From Bacteroidota bacterium (GTDB taxonomy: Bacteria > Bacteroidota > Bacteroidia > Flavobacteriales_D > Crocinitomicaceae), in NCBI GenBank assembly GCA_006226555.1, contig SBGS01000287.1:1-21310 (forward strand): DNA of 21,310 bases. The letters are read 5' to 3'. This document shows positions 15,779 to 21,310 of this stretch, in pieces. The translations under genes were made by a program, and so were the position numbers. Numbering within the stretch: the stretch's first letter is position 1; each line of letters opens with the position of its first letter. The notes under the pieces were generated by a model. That model worked only from the letters and a program-made list of their open reading frames with translations, was not told the DNA's origin and searched no databases.

Positions 15779-16546
15779 ATGAATAAGGTTGCCGAATATA
15801 TAAAATATACATGGAACGCCAAGAAGCGTCACGGCATTCACTCACCTTATGTATATGCACTATCGGATAAGGGTTCTCAAATTGAATTATCGCAAGAGGA
15901 GAAGGATTTGATCCTAAAGTACTGCCGTGTACTCAGAATGGATAAAAGCACCATTGAAGTGACAGATCTGGGATCGGGTTCGAAAAAACTTGGCAAAACA
16001 AGGTCAATCCGAGATATCTACAAAATGAGTTCATCGAAAGGGAAATATGGGAAACTTCTTTTTATTCTCACCCGACACTTTAAGCCTCAGAACATTCTGG
16101 AGCTGGGAACATCATTAGGCGTTGGCTCAGTTTACATGACTATAGGAAATCCAAAAGCGGAGATCACTTCAATAGAAGGATGTCCTGCTACAGCCGAGTA
16201 CACAATGCAGCATATAAAAAGCATGAGGCTAAATAATATAAAGATCCATGTTGGTTCGTTTAGTGAACAAATCCCTTTGCTTCAACGTGGATCCTATGAC
16301 ATGATTTACCTTGACGGACATCACAACGGCCAGGCTACACTTGAATATCTGGATCTACTGGATGACAAAATTGGTGATGACACCGTGGTAGTTTTAGATG
16401 ACATCAGATGGAGTGATGATATGCTAAAAGCGTGGGAAGTCCTTTGTAAATCAGACAAGTTTCATGTCAGCATAGATCTTTTCAGAATGGGTATTCTAAT
16501 TAAAAGACCTGCTCAGGTTAAAGAGCACTTCTTATTGAAATTCTGA
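15779..16546 (+). CDS. Class I SAM-dependent methyltransferase
   Basis: A 255-residue cytoplasmic methyltransferase. The Bacteroidota-type N-terminus (YIKYTWNAKKRHGIHSPYVY, 7-26) is followed by the SAM-binding loop ILELGTSLGVGS at 106-117, the acidic ribose-binding residue Glu133 (TSIEG), MIYLDGHHNG at 175-184 and VVVLDDIRWSDDM at 203-215. The arrangement resembles O-methyltransferase/Methyltransf_24 members, where the late acidic residues can bind a metal; the substrate is not predictable. It is divergent from the DUF4301 gene with a 23-base gap and convergent with the anti-sigma gene with a 6-base gap. ATG 15779 is favoured by the upstream -7-like box. Confidence 0.88.
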   Translation: MNKVAEYIKYTWNAKKRHGIHSPYVYALSDKGSQIELSQEEKDLILKYCRVLRMDKSTIEVTDLGSGSKKLGKTRSIRDIYKMSSSKGKYGKLLFILTRHFKPQNILELGTSLGVGSVYMTIGNPKAEITSIEGCPATAEYTMQHIKSMRLNNIKIHVGSFSEQIPLLQRGSYDMIYLDGHHNGQATLEYLDLLDDKIGDDTVVVLDDIRWSDDMLKAWEVLCKSDKFHVSIDLFRMGILIKRPAQVKEHFLLKF

Positions 16547-16552
16547 TTTGAC

Positions 16553-17302
16553 TTAGAAAGTTGCAGTCAAAAGATCAAGAATTGCCAGATTTTCTGAAAC
16601 GGGCTTAGGAGCACTCGTGGTGGTAGAATTATCCAGATAGACTCCATCCGGATGAGCATATCCTGTAGCGCTCGAATTCAGGGCTGTAACCGGCGCTCCG
16701 CTTGCGGTTGACATATCCATAAACAGGAATGAACGACTATCGGGATCAGTTTCTCTAAAAGAAGCAGAAGGTTCACTTAAAAATTCCCCATCAAATAAAA
16801 CAGGTGGATTATTCTCCAATTCAATAGACTCAGGTTCAGCTGTATGCTCAACAGGAGGTAGCTCATCGGTTGCTAATTCTTCTTTATTTTCATTTAGCTC
16901 ATTAGTCGGATGTTCATTCTTTGCCATTCTGACTGGTTCGTCCTTATCAAACTTAAAGAATGGAATTGCGATCAATGCGATTATAAGCAGAGCAGCTATT
17001 CTAACCATCGGTTGTTGCCACAGTTTTTTATCAGCTGGGAAAAGCGCTGGTAAGGAAGCCCATAATCCAACTCCTCTATCTTTTGGATGCGCATTGTAAA
17101 AAACATCGTCCAGACTTTCTTTTAAACGCGGACTCGGTTCATTCAACGATTCAGAAGCAGTACTCTCCAGCTGACCATAAAAAAACTTCATCCCATCGAA
17201 CTCTTCTTCGCTATCAACCAGTCCTTTCAGCTGTTCGCGCTCCTCAGGGCTCAGCTCATTGAACTTCTTTTTAAATATATTTTCAAATCCTTCTACTCCC
17301 AT
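16553..17302 (-). CDS. Putative anti-sigma factor, single-pass membrane protein
   Basis: I do not recognise a family by sequence; the call rests on position and topology. The 249-residue protein has a charged cytoplasmic part (1-98, rich in Glu/Lys: ELSPEEREQLKGLVD), one transmembrane helix (about 99-116, VRIAALLIIALIAIPFF) and a low-complexity acidic, Pro/Ser/Thr-rich periplasmic tail of about 130 residues ending in AILDLLTATF. It has no Cys, so it is not a zinc (ZAS) anti-sigma factor. It starts one base after the sigma gene stop, the usual partner arrangement, and the N-terminal part would bind the sigma factor. The tail has no recognisable sensor domain. Confidence 0.65.
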   Translation of the reverse strand: MGVEGFENIFKKKFNELSPEEREQLKGLVDSEEEFDGMKFFYGQLESTASESLNEPSPRLKESLDDVFYNAHPKDRGVGLWASLPALFPADKKLWQQPMVRIAALLIIALIAIPFFKFDKDEPVRMAKNEHPTNELNENKEELATDELPPVEHTAEPESIELENNPPVLFDGEFLSEPSASFRETDPDSRSFLFMDMSTASGAPVTALNSSATGYAHPDGVYLDNSTTTSAPKPVSENLAILDLLTATF

Positions 17303-17303
17303 T

Positions 17304-17894
17304 TTATTTCGAAATTAAAGGGTTATAATGTTCAAGACTCTTAGCTAAGTATTTAGTAGCATAGAACAATCTCGACTTAACGGTACCATCACTGATCTCC
17401 AGCGCTTCCGAGATCTCTTTTATCGATAAACCATCCATATGTCGCATTGTAAAGACTTCGCGGTGTTTTTCATCCAATGCTTCAAGCGACCTTTCCAACT
17501 CTTCACCGAATTGTCTATCCTGCACTTCTGCTTCAACTCCGCGATTCACATCTTTTACCTGGAAAGTACCATCTAACCCGGATGATGTGTTTTTCCTTAC
17601 TTCTCTCCGCTTATATTCATTCTTACACATGTTATTCGCAACCGAATAGACCCATGTTTTGAAACTTCTCGAAGGGTCATATAACTCAGGCTTTTTGATC
17701 AGCTTAGCGAATATGTCATGAAGAAAATCCTCTGCAAGCTCACGGTCTTTGTACAACATACGCATAAAATACCCCATAAGAGGGTTCGCATAACGATTAT
17801 AGATCTCGTCAAAAGCCCTCTTATCTCCTTTATTCATGGAGATGATGAGTTCTTCATCGCTCATTTTATGATATGCCGGTCGAATCAATTTCAT
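17304..17894 (-). CDS. ECF (RpoE-like) RNA polymerase sigma factor
   Basis: Extracytoplasmic-function sigma-70 factor that directs RNA polymerase to a specific regulon. In 196 residues it has region 2 (about 26-97: RAFDEIYNRYANPLMGYFMR, AEDFLHDIFAKLIKKPELYD, FKTWVYSVANNMC), a linker, and region 4 (about 138-188: LEALDEKHREVFTMRHMDGL, IKEISEALEISDGTVKSRLF), with no extra domains. ATG 17894 is used; ATG at residue 11 (MSDEELI) is a possible alternative start. It follows the TPR gene by nine bases and precedes the candidate anti-sigma gene by one, so the three form an operon. The activating signal and target promoters are unknown. Confidence 0.93.
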   Translation of the reverse strand: MKLIRPAYHKMSDEELIISMNKGDKRAFDEIYNRYANPLMGYFMRMLYKDRELAEDFLHDIFAKLIKKPELYDPSRSFKTWVYSVANNMCKNEYKRREVRKNTSSGLDGTFQVKDVNRGVEAEVQDRQFGEELERSLEALDEKHREVFTMRHMDGLSIKEISEALEISDGTVKSRLFYATKYLAKSLEHYNPLISK

Positions 17895-17903
17895 TCGTGA
17901 TCG

Positions 17904-19088
17904 CTACTTGACCTTCGAGTACGCAGTTTGTTTTTTCGATTGAACCGCAATGTGCTGCATTAGTTTTTCAATTTTCTCACGGTTTAAAACATCATTTTGC
18001 TCGATATAATAATTCCGCACCGACAGCAGCATTGGCAGGTAATTCGAACTTAATTGTTTACCCTGATCATCGATAGCCTCCTCTATTAGATGCTTTCTAA
18101 GGGTGTTATTCCATAAATTCAGATTTTCATTCCCTGTATTAGAAGTGGGTCTATTTGTAAAAACCAATCCTCGAACGTAGATTTTATCGGATATCGGACT
18201 GAAATACTCCTTCGGGATCGTAAGTGATAATGAAATAGATTTATCTGAATTTATCCTGATCAATTCCTGAAGGAATTTCGTGTCCACCAGGTTGGAAGCA
18301 GGAAGTTTTAAACCTTGCGCCCTCATTTTTTTTCTGTAAGCTGAAGACTGCATTAGATCCAATGAAAGTATCTTAACATCCTCTCTGATACTGCCAACAG
18401 ATTGCTGATACCAAAGCGCCATTGCATCCTCAAGCGCATGAGCAATTAAAAAGTCGCCTGACTTACAAGAGAGTAAAACATCTTCACCATACTGGATACT
18501 GGATTGAGATAAACGACCGCTACTCGCCAACTTGATCAGGTAACTTTTTTTCAATGCATCCTGACCTTCAATATCATACATGGCTGCTAATTGCACATGA
18601 ACATCGCTGTTATCCGGTCGTAATTTCTCTGCTTTGATCAGATAGTCTCTTAATGCCAGGTCGTAATTTCCACTTAAATATTTGAAATAATTGTACTCAA
18701 AGCTTTGGGGAGCGTTCTTTTCGAAGTACGTCACAGCATCGTTCATTGTAGACTGCCGAGCGTCAGACGGATTGCGCTGAGTTCTTTGAATCCTTGCTTC
18801 TTCGCTGCTCAACATGAATTCACTCTTCTTAAGCAACATCATATCCTTTGAATCCTTCGCTACAGATGTCTCGTCAACTTTTTCCGTTTTTAGCACTGCT
18901 TTCTTTTTGCTCTCAGAACGAGTTTGTACTTCCTCCAGCTCAACCGCTTCCTGTTCCGCCGCCGGCGCTGTAGCCGGAACAGACTTATTTTCTTCAACCG
19001 GAGCATTTGTATTCGTTACACCGCTCACTTGAGCGTGTAGATTCGTATAAACTACAATTTGTATCAGTATAAACAATATCGCTTTCAT
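17904..19088 (-). CDS. Exported TPR-containing protein, unknown function
   Basis: A 394-residue protein starting at ATG 19088 (an in-frame TTG at 19124 would add 12 residues in front of the signal peptide and is less likely). MKAILFILIQIVVYTNLHA then Q is a clear signal peptide. Residues about 20-100 are low-complexity (Ala/Pro/Glu then Lys/Ser), probably disordered. A TPR-like segment follows at about 130-178 (NYFKYLSGNYDLALRDYLIK, DVHVQLAAMYD), then a globular C-terminal half containing ISLSLTIPKEYF and a region with KIYVRGLVFTNRPTSN that I cannot assign. It is probably periplasmic. The sigma gene begins nine bases after its stop, so it could be the signal-sensing or effector part of that sigma system. 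Function is unknown. Confidence 0.75.
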   Translation of the reverse strand: MKAILFILIQIVVYTNLHAQVSGVTNTNAPVEENKSVPATAPAAEQEAVELEEVQTRSESKKKAVLKTEKVDETSVAKDSKDMMLLKKSEFMLSSEEARIQRTQRNPSDARQSTMNDAVTYFEKNAPQSFEYNYFKYLSGNYDLALRDYLIKAEKLRPDNSDVHVQLAAMYDIEGQDALKKSYLIKLASSGRLSQSSIQYGEDVLLSCKSGDFLIAHALEDAMALWYQQSVGSIREDVKILSLDLMQSSAYRKKMRAQGLKLPASNLVDTKFLQELIRINSDKSISLSLTIPKEYFSPISDKIYVRGLVFTNRPTSNTGNENLNLWNNTLRKHLIEEAIDDQGKQLSSNYLPMLLSVRNYYIEQNDVLNREKIEKLMQHIAVQSKKQTAYSKVK

Positions 19089-19103
19089 TACCGCATACTT
19101 TTC

Positions 19104-19116
19104 CCTTGGTACAAGG
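19104..19116. repeat. Inverted repeat CCTTG-GTA-CAAGG upstream of the TPR gene
   Basis: Perfect 5-base arms around a 3-base spacer, 15 bases before the TPR start codon, within the 63-base gap after the response-regulator gene. No TAnnTTTG box is found in this gap, so the dyad may be a regulator site or a small hairpin in the leader. Short and unproven. Confidence 0.35.
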
Positions 19117-19151
19117 CAAAACAAAAAAGGTTCATGTAAATTAAAAATAAT

Positions 19152-19835
19152 CTAAAGATTTTCGTTCTCAGCCGTGAATAAGAACTTATTCGGAGAAATT
19201 AAATTCGTCTTTACTGCGTACATTACAATGCCGGCAGTGTTTTTAACTCCAAGCTTTGACATTATGTTCTTTCGGTGCGTATTGACAGTATGGGCTGATA
19301 AAAACAATTGATCAGCGATCTGAGTATTGGTGTACCCTTCCGCTATCATCGTGATAATCTCTGATTCTCTTTTTGAAATAGTTACCGGATCGCATGTCAG
19401 TGCATCCAGATCGATCTCATCGACGTTTAAATTTGCCAGATGAATTGTTTCCAGGATCTGTCCACAAAAGAAACGATCTCCTTTATAGGTCGATTTTACG
19501 GCATCAATGATTTCCGGAAATGAACAATCCTTTTTGACATAGCTTGTGACACCTGCCTTTAAGGCATCAACAAGTACAATTGCACTTTGTTCAGGAGTGA
19601 TCGCAAGTACATTTAAATTAGGATAAACAGAACGTAGCTTAGCAACATTATCTACAGAGAACCCCATCGATGTGTAATCAATGATCACAAGATCGATCTC
19701 AAAATTTTTGATCAACTCAAGTAACTCATCACCGTCGTGTGCTTCTCCTACTATTTCTACGTCAAGTTCTGTCTTCAGAAGAGAACGTATTCCAAGTCTC
19801 ATTAATTCAGAACTATCCGCGATAACTACCTTCAT
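19152..19835 (-). CDS. NarL/LuxR-type response regulator
   Basis: A 227-residue transcription factor with an N-terminal receiver domain (about 1-118) and a C-terminal LuxR helix-turn-helix (about 150-212: ISKRESEIITMIAEGYTNTQ, IADQLFLSAHTVNTHRKNIM, SKLGV). The phospho-acceptor Asp53 (VIIDYTS), Thr80 and Lys101 are present, but the usual acidic pair near the N-terminus is Asp7-Ser8, so Mg2+ binding may be altered. No histidine kinase gene is adjacent. It has its own promoter upstream and is followed after 63 bases by the TPR-sigma-anti-sigma genes with no clear terminator between, so it may be co-transcribed with them or regulate them. Confidence 0.92.
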   Translation of the reverse strand: MKVVIADSSELMRLGIRSLLKTELDVEIVGEAHDGDELLELIKNFEIDLVIIDYTSMGFSVDNVAKLRSVYPNLNVLAITPEQSAIVLVDALKAGVTSYVKKDCSFPEIIDAVKSTYKGDRFFCGQILETIHLANLNVDEIDLDALTCDPVTISKRESEIITMIAEGYTNTQIADQLFLSAHTVNTHRKNIMSKLGVKNTAGIVMYAVKTNLISPNKFLFTAENENL

Positions 19836-19857
19836 TATTTAGAATGATTTCAGATAA

Positions 19858-19888
19858 CAAATATAAAGATAGAAGTGGGTCAAACAAA
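19858..19888 (-). promoter_or_regulatory. Promoter of the response-regulator gene
   Basis: Minus-strand TTTG at 19888-19885, a 19-base spacer, and TATATTTG at 19865-19858: a textbook Bacteroidota promoter with both elements and ideal spacing. The leader to the ATG at 19835 would be about 18 bases. The -33 element lies in the T-tract of the ilvE terminator. Confidence 0.75.
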
Positions 19889-19916
19889 AAAAGCTCCCCA
19901 TAAAGGAGAGCTTTTT
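19886..19916 (-). terminator. Intrinsic terminator of ilvE
   Basis: On the minus strand AAAAAGCTC pairs with GAGCTTTTT (arms 19908-19916 and 19888-19896, nine pairs), plus two inner G-C pairs after one mismatch, with a TTTAT loop, and runs into a stretch of seven T. It begins 16 bases after the ilvE stop codon. The stem is A/T-flanked on both sides, so it could also work in the plus direction. Confidence 0.85.
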
Positions 19917-19931
19917 ATTCACAATGCATTA

Positions 19932-21002
19932 TTAAAACTTCATCAGCCAACCGAATTCATCGGCCACTTTACCTGATTTCATATTATTCAAATGATCCTT
20001 GATCTTATTTGAAAGCGTTCTCGATTCAATCGCAGGAAGATCAAATACTTCATCTCGATATCCAATGGCCGCGATCTGAGCAACCGTTGCCGCTGTACCT
20101 GCACCAAACGCATCCGTAACAGAACCGTTCCTTAATCCTTCCACGATCTCAGCTACAGTAACTTTTCTTTCCTCTACTTCTACTCCCCAAGATTTCGCCA
20201 AATCCAATACTGAACGTTTTGTAACTCCTCTAAGGATCGTATCATCATCCTCAGAAGGTGAAACCAATTTACCATTGATCTCAAAAACGATATTCATCGT
20301 ACCAGATTCCTCAATATACTTGTGCTCTGATGCATCCGTCCAGATTAGCTGATGGAAACCTTTTTCCTGAGCCAATTTCGCCGGATACAAAGATGCTCCG
20401 TAATTACCTGCTGTTTTAGCACGTCCAACACCACCTCTTGCAGCACGAGTATAATACTCCTCGATCTTAACTCGTACCGGCTGTGCGTAATATGCTCCAA
20501 CTGGACAAGTGAAGATGATGAATTTGTATGTATCTGAAGGTTTGATACCGATGTAGTCATCTGTAGCAAACATAAATGGTCTGATATACAATGAATTTCC
20601 ATCCTTTGTTGGAATCCAGTCTCGATCAAAATCAACGATCTTTTTAACGAGATCAAGGAAAGCCTCCACTGGAATCTCAGGCATACACATACGAACACAA
20701 GATTCTGCAAAGCGCTTAGCATTCAACTCAGGTCTGAAGATCATTACTTCTCCCGATTCTGACTTGTTTGCTTTCATTCCTTCGAAAATAGACTGACCGT
20801 AGTGAATAGCAGAAGTCGCCGGATGCAATTTCAAATCTTCAAAAGGAACGATTTCCGGAGTCTGCCAGGCACCATCCTTGTAATCCATAACCAGCATGTG
20901 GTCAGAAAAAATCTTACCAAATGGCAGGTTTTCCCAATCTACTTCCTGAATTCTAGAATGTGAAGTCTTCGTGATTTTAATGGCTTGAGTTTGATCTATC
21001 AT
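19932..21002 (-). CDS. ilvE: Branched-chain amino acid aminotransferase
   Basis: PLP-dependent class IV aminotransferase for the last step of Leu, Ile and Val synthesis, or the first of their breakdown. From ATG 21002 it has 356 residues, the common length. It shows HYGQSIFEGMKA (67-78), the PLP-binding Lys at about 196 in GRAKTAGNYGASL, IEESGTMNIVF at about 230-240, and the C-terminal DAFGAGTAATVAQI that helps hold the PLP phosphate. The frame is open further upstream, adding 21 residues, but that part covers the promoter (21020-21049) and looks unlike the family N-terminus. It is a single-gene unit with its own promoter and a terminator just downstream. Confidence 0.95.
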   Translation of the reverse strand: MIDQTQAIKITKTSHSRIQEVDWENLPFGKIFSDHMLVMDYKDGAWQTPEIVPFEDLKLHPATSAIHYGQSIFEGMKANKSESGEVMIFRPELNAKRFAESCVRMCMPEIPVEAFLDLVKKIVDFDRDWIPTKDGNSLYIRPFMFATDDYIGIKPSDTYKFIIFTCPVGAYYAQPVRVKIEEYYTRAARGGVGRAKTAGNYGASLYPAKLAQEKGFHQLIWTDASEHKYIEESGTMNIVFEINGKLVSPSEDDDTILRGVTKRSVLDLAKSWGVEVEERKVTVAEIVEGLRNGSVTDAFGAGTAATVAQIAAIGYRDEVFDLPAIESRTLSNKIKDHLNNMKSGKVADEFGWLMKF

Positions 21003-21019
21003 AGCGTATAACTGTGCTG

Positions 21020-21049
21020 CAAAGATAGTCAGAATCTTTAATCTATCAA
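21020..21049 (-). promoter_or_regulatory. Promoter of ilvE
   Basis: Minus-strand TTG at 21049-21047, 19-base spacer, TATCTTTG at 21027-21020: a full Bacteroidota promoter. The leader to ATG 21002 is about 14 bases. The position of this promoter decides the start of ilvE, because the longer frame would have to begin upstream of it. Confidence 0.75.
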
Positions 21050-21078
21050 GTGAAAGACCGAACATCGCCGAAAAGCCA

Positions 21079-21086
21079 TAACTTTG
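21079..21086 (+). promoter_or_regulatory. -7 element of recQ
   Basis: TAACTTTG is a perfect TAnnTTTG, seven bases before the ATG at 21094, so the leader would be only about three bases. No TTG in the -33 region. It is divergent from the ilvE promoter, with about 50 bases between the two -7 boxes. Confidence 0.55.
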
Positions 21087-21093
21087 AATCGGT

Positions 21094-21310
21094 ATGCAAA
21101 AAAGTCGTGATATTTTGGAATCCTACTGGGGCTATTCCTTCCGTCCACTTCAGGAAGAAATAGTCGACAATGCGATTTATGGTCACGACACTCTCGCAAT
21201 TTTACCTACGGGTGGTGGCAAATCGATCTGTTTCCAAGTACCCGGAATTGCCAGAGAAGGAATAACCGTTGTCATTTCTCCTCTAATCGCCCTAATGGAA
21301 GATCAGGTTA
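21094..21310 (+). CDS. recQ: ATP-dependent DNA helicase RecQ (partial, N-terminus only)
   Basis: 3'-5' superfamily 2 DNA helicase of recombination and replication-fork repair. I translated 72 residues from ATG 21094 to the window end. It begins MQKSRDILESYWGYSFRPLQ, with the RecQ motif 0 aromatic/Gln pattern FRPLQ at 16-20, Walker A LPTGGGKS at 37-44 followed by CFQVP, and motif Ia ISPLIALMEDQV at 61-72. This combination is specific for RecQ-like helicases. The DEAH box, RQC and HRDC parts lie beyond the window, so a shorter RecQ paralogue lacking HRDC cannot be excluded. Confidence 0.9.
   Translation, partial: MQKSRDILESYWGYSFRPLQEEIVDNAIYGHDTLAILPTGGGKSICFQVPGIAREGITVVISPLIALMEDQV

Noticed and set aside
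15756..15860. A 35-residue N-terminal extension of the DUF4301 protein
   Set aside because: It overlaps the divergent methyltransferase coding sequence from 15779 on; ATG 15755 gives the family-typical length.
16547..16571. Stem TTTGACT/AGTCAAA as a terminator feature of its own
   Set aside because: Only seven pairs, an 11-base loop and no T-tract on either strand, so I mention it only as part of the convergent-gene observation.
19089..19124. TTG start adding 12 residues to the TPR protein
   Set aside because: It would place charged residues before an otherwise standard signal peptide and use a rare start although a good ATG exists.
21003..21065. A 21-residue N-terminal extension of ilvE
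   Set aside because: It would be translated from DNA containing the -7 and -33 elements at 21020-21049, and its sequence is unlike known branched-chain aminotransferase N-termini.
1..21310. CRISPR arrays, tRNA genes, insertion sequences, prophage or toxin-antitoxin genes
   Set aside because: None was recognised on either strand; almost all of the window is filled by housekeeping or chromosomal Bacteroidota families.

Overview
The window reads as chromosomal core DNA of a Bacteroidota bacterium, most likely class Flavobacteriia (a Crocinitomicaceae- or Cryomorphaceae-like lineage fits, but the genus cannot be told). The signs are the Bacteroidota-type RNA polymerase omega subunit, the families DUF4835, DUF6913 and DUF4301, the gene order around bamD-rpoZ-coaBC-recN, and promoters of the Bacteroidota type (-7 element TAnnTTTG) with no Shine-Dalgarno sequences. 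Coding density is very high. I saw no tRNA, rRNA, CRISPR array, insertion sequence or prophage gene, and no stretch of 300 bases without a gene.

Region 1 (1-12533, all minus strand) is a long tightly packed run. In transcription order it is: a small exported beta-barrel-like protein, prmC, ligA, a DUF6913 protein, dapA, a DHH/NrnA-type phosphoesterase, a membrane-anchored FKBP protein, a lipoprotein with two FKBP-like domains, then an M23/LysM peptidase, bamD, rpoZ, coaBC, a DUF4835 exported protein and recN (cut by the window start). Many joints are ATGA overlaps or gaps of 0-10 bases. A good promoter just before the M23 gene divides the run into two transcription units. The genes join translation termination, DNA ligation and repair, lysine/peptidoglycan precursor synthesis, CoA synthesis and envelope assembly; the FKBP pair and the DUF4835 protein hint at type IX secretion/gliding functions.

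Region 2 (12534-16571) has short, alternately oriented units: an EamA transporter and a DUF58 protein on plus, a DUF4301 protein on minus, and a SAM methyltransferase on plus, with convergent stops 0 and 6 bases apart and one divergent gap of 23 bases. Region 3 (16553-19865, minus) is a possible regulatory module: NarL-type response regulator, exported TPR protein, ECF sigma factor and candidate anti-sigma factor. Region 4 holds ilvE (minus), closed by a clear intrinsic terminator, and the start of recQ (plus, cut by the window end), each with its own promoter.

The most notable pattern is a TAnnTTT box exactly four bases before the start codon of several genes (the beta-barrel protein, EamA, DUF58, the methyltransferase and perhaps ligA), with a looser case at recQ. 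This predicts leaderless or almost leaderless mRNAs and helps fix two GTG starts. The second is that the DUF4301 protein carries, in order, motifs of UDP-sugar pyrophosphorylase-type nucleotidyltransferases.
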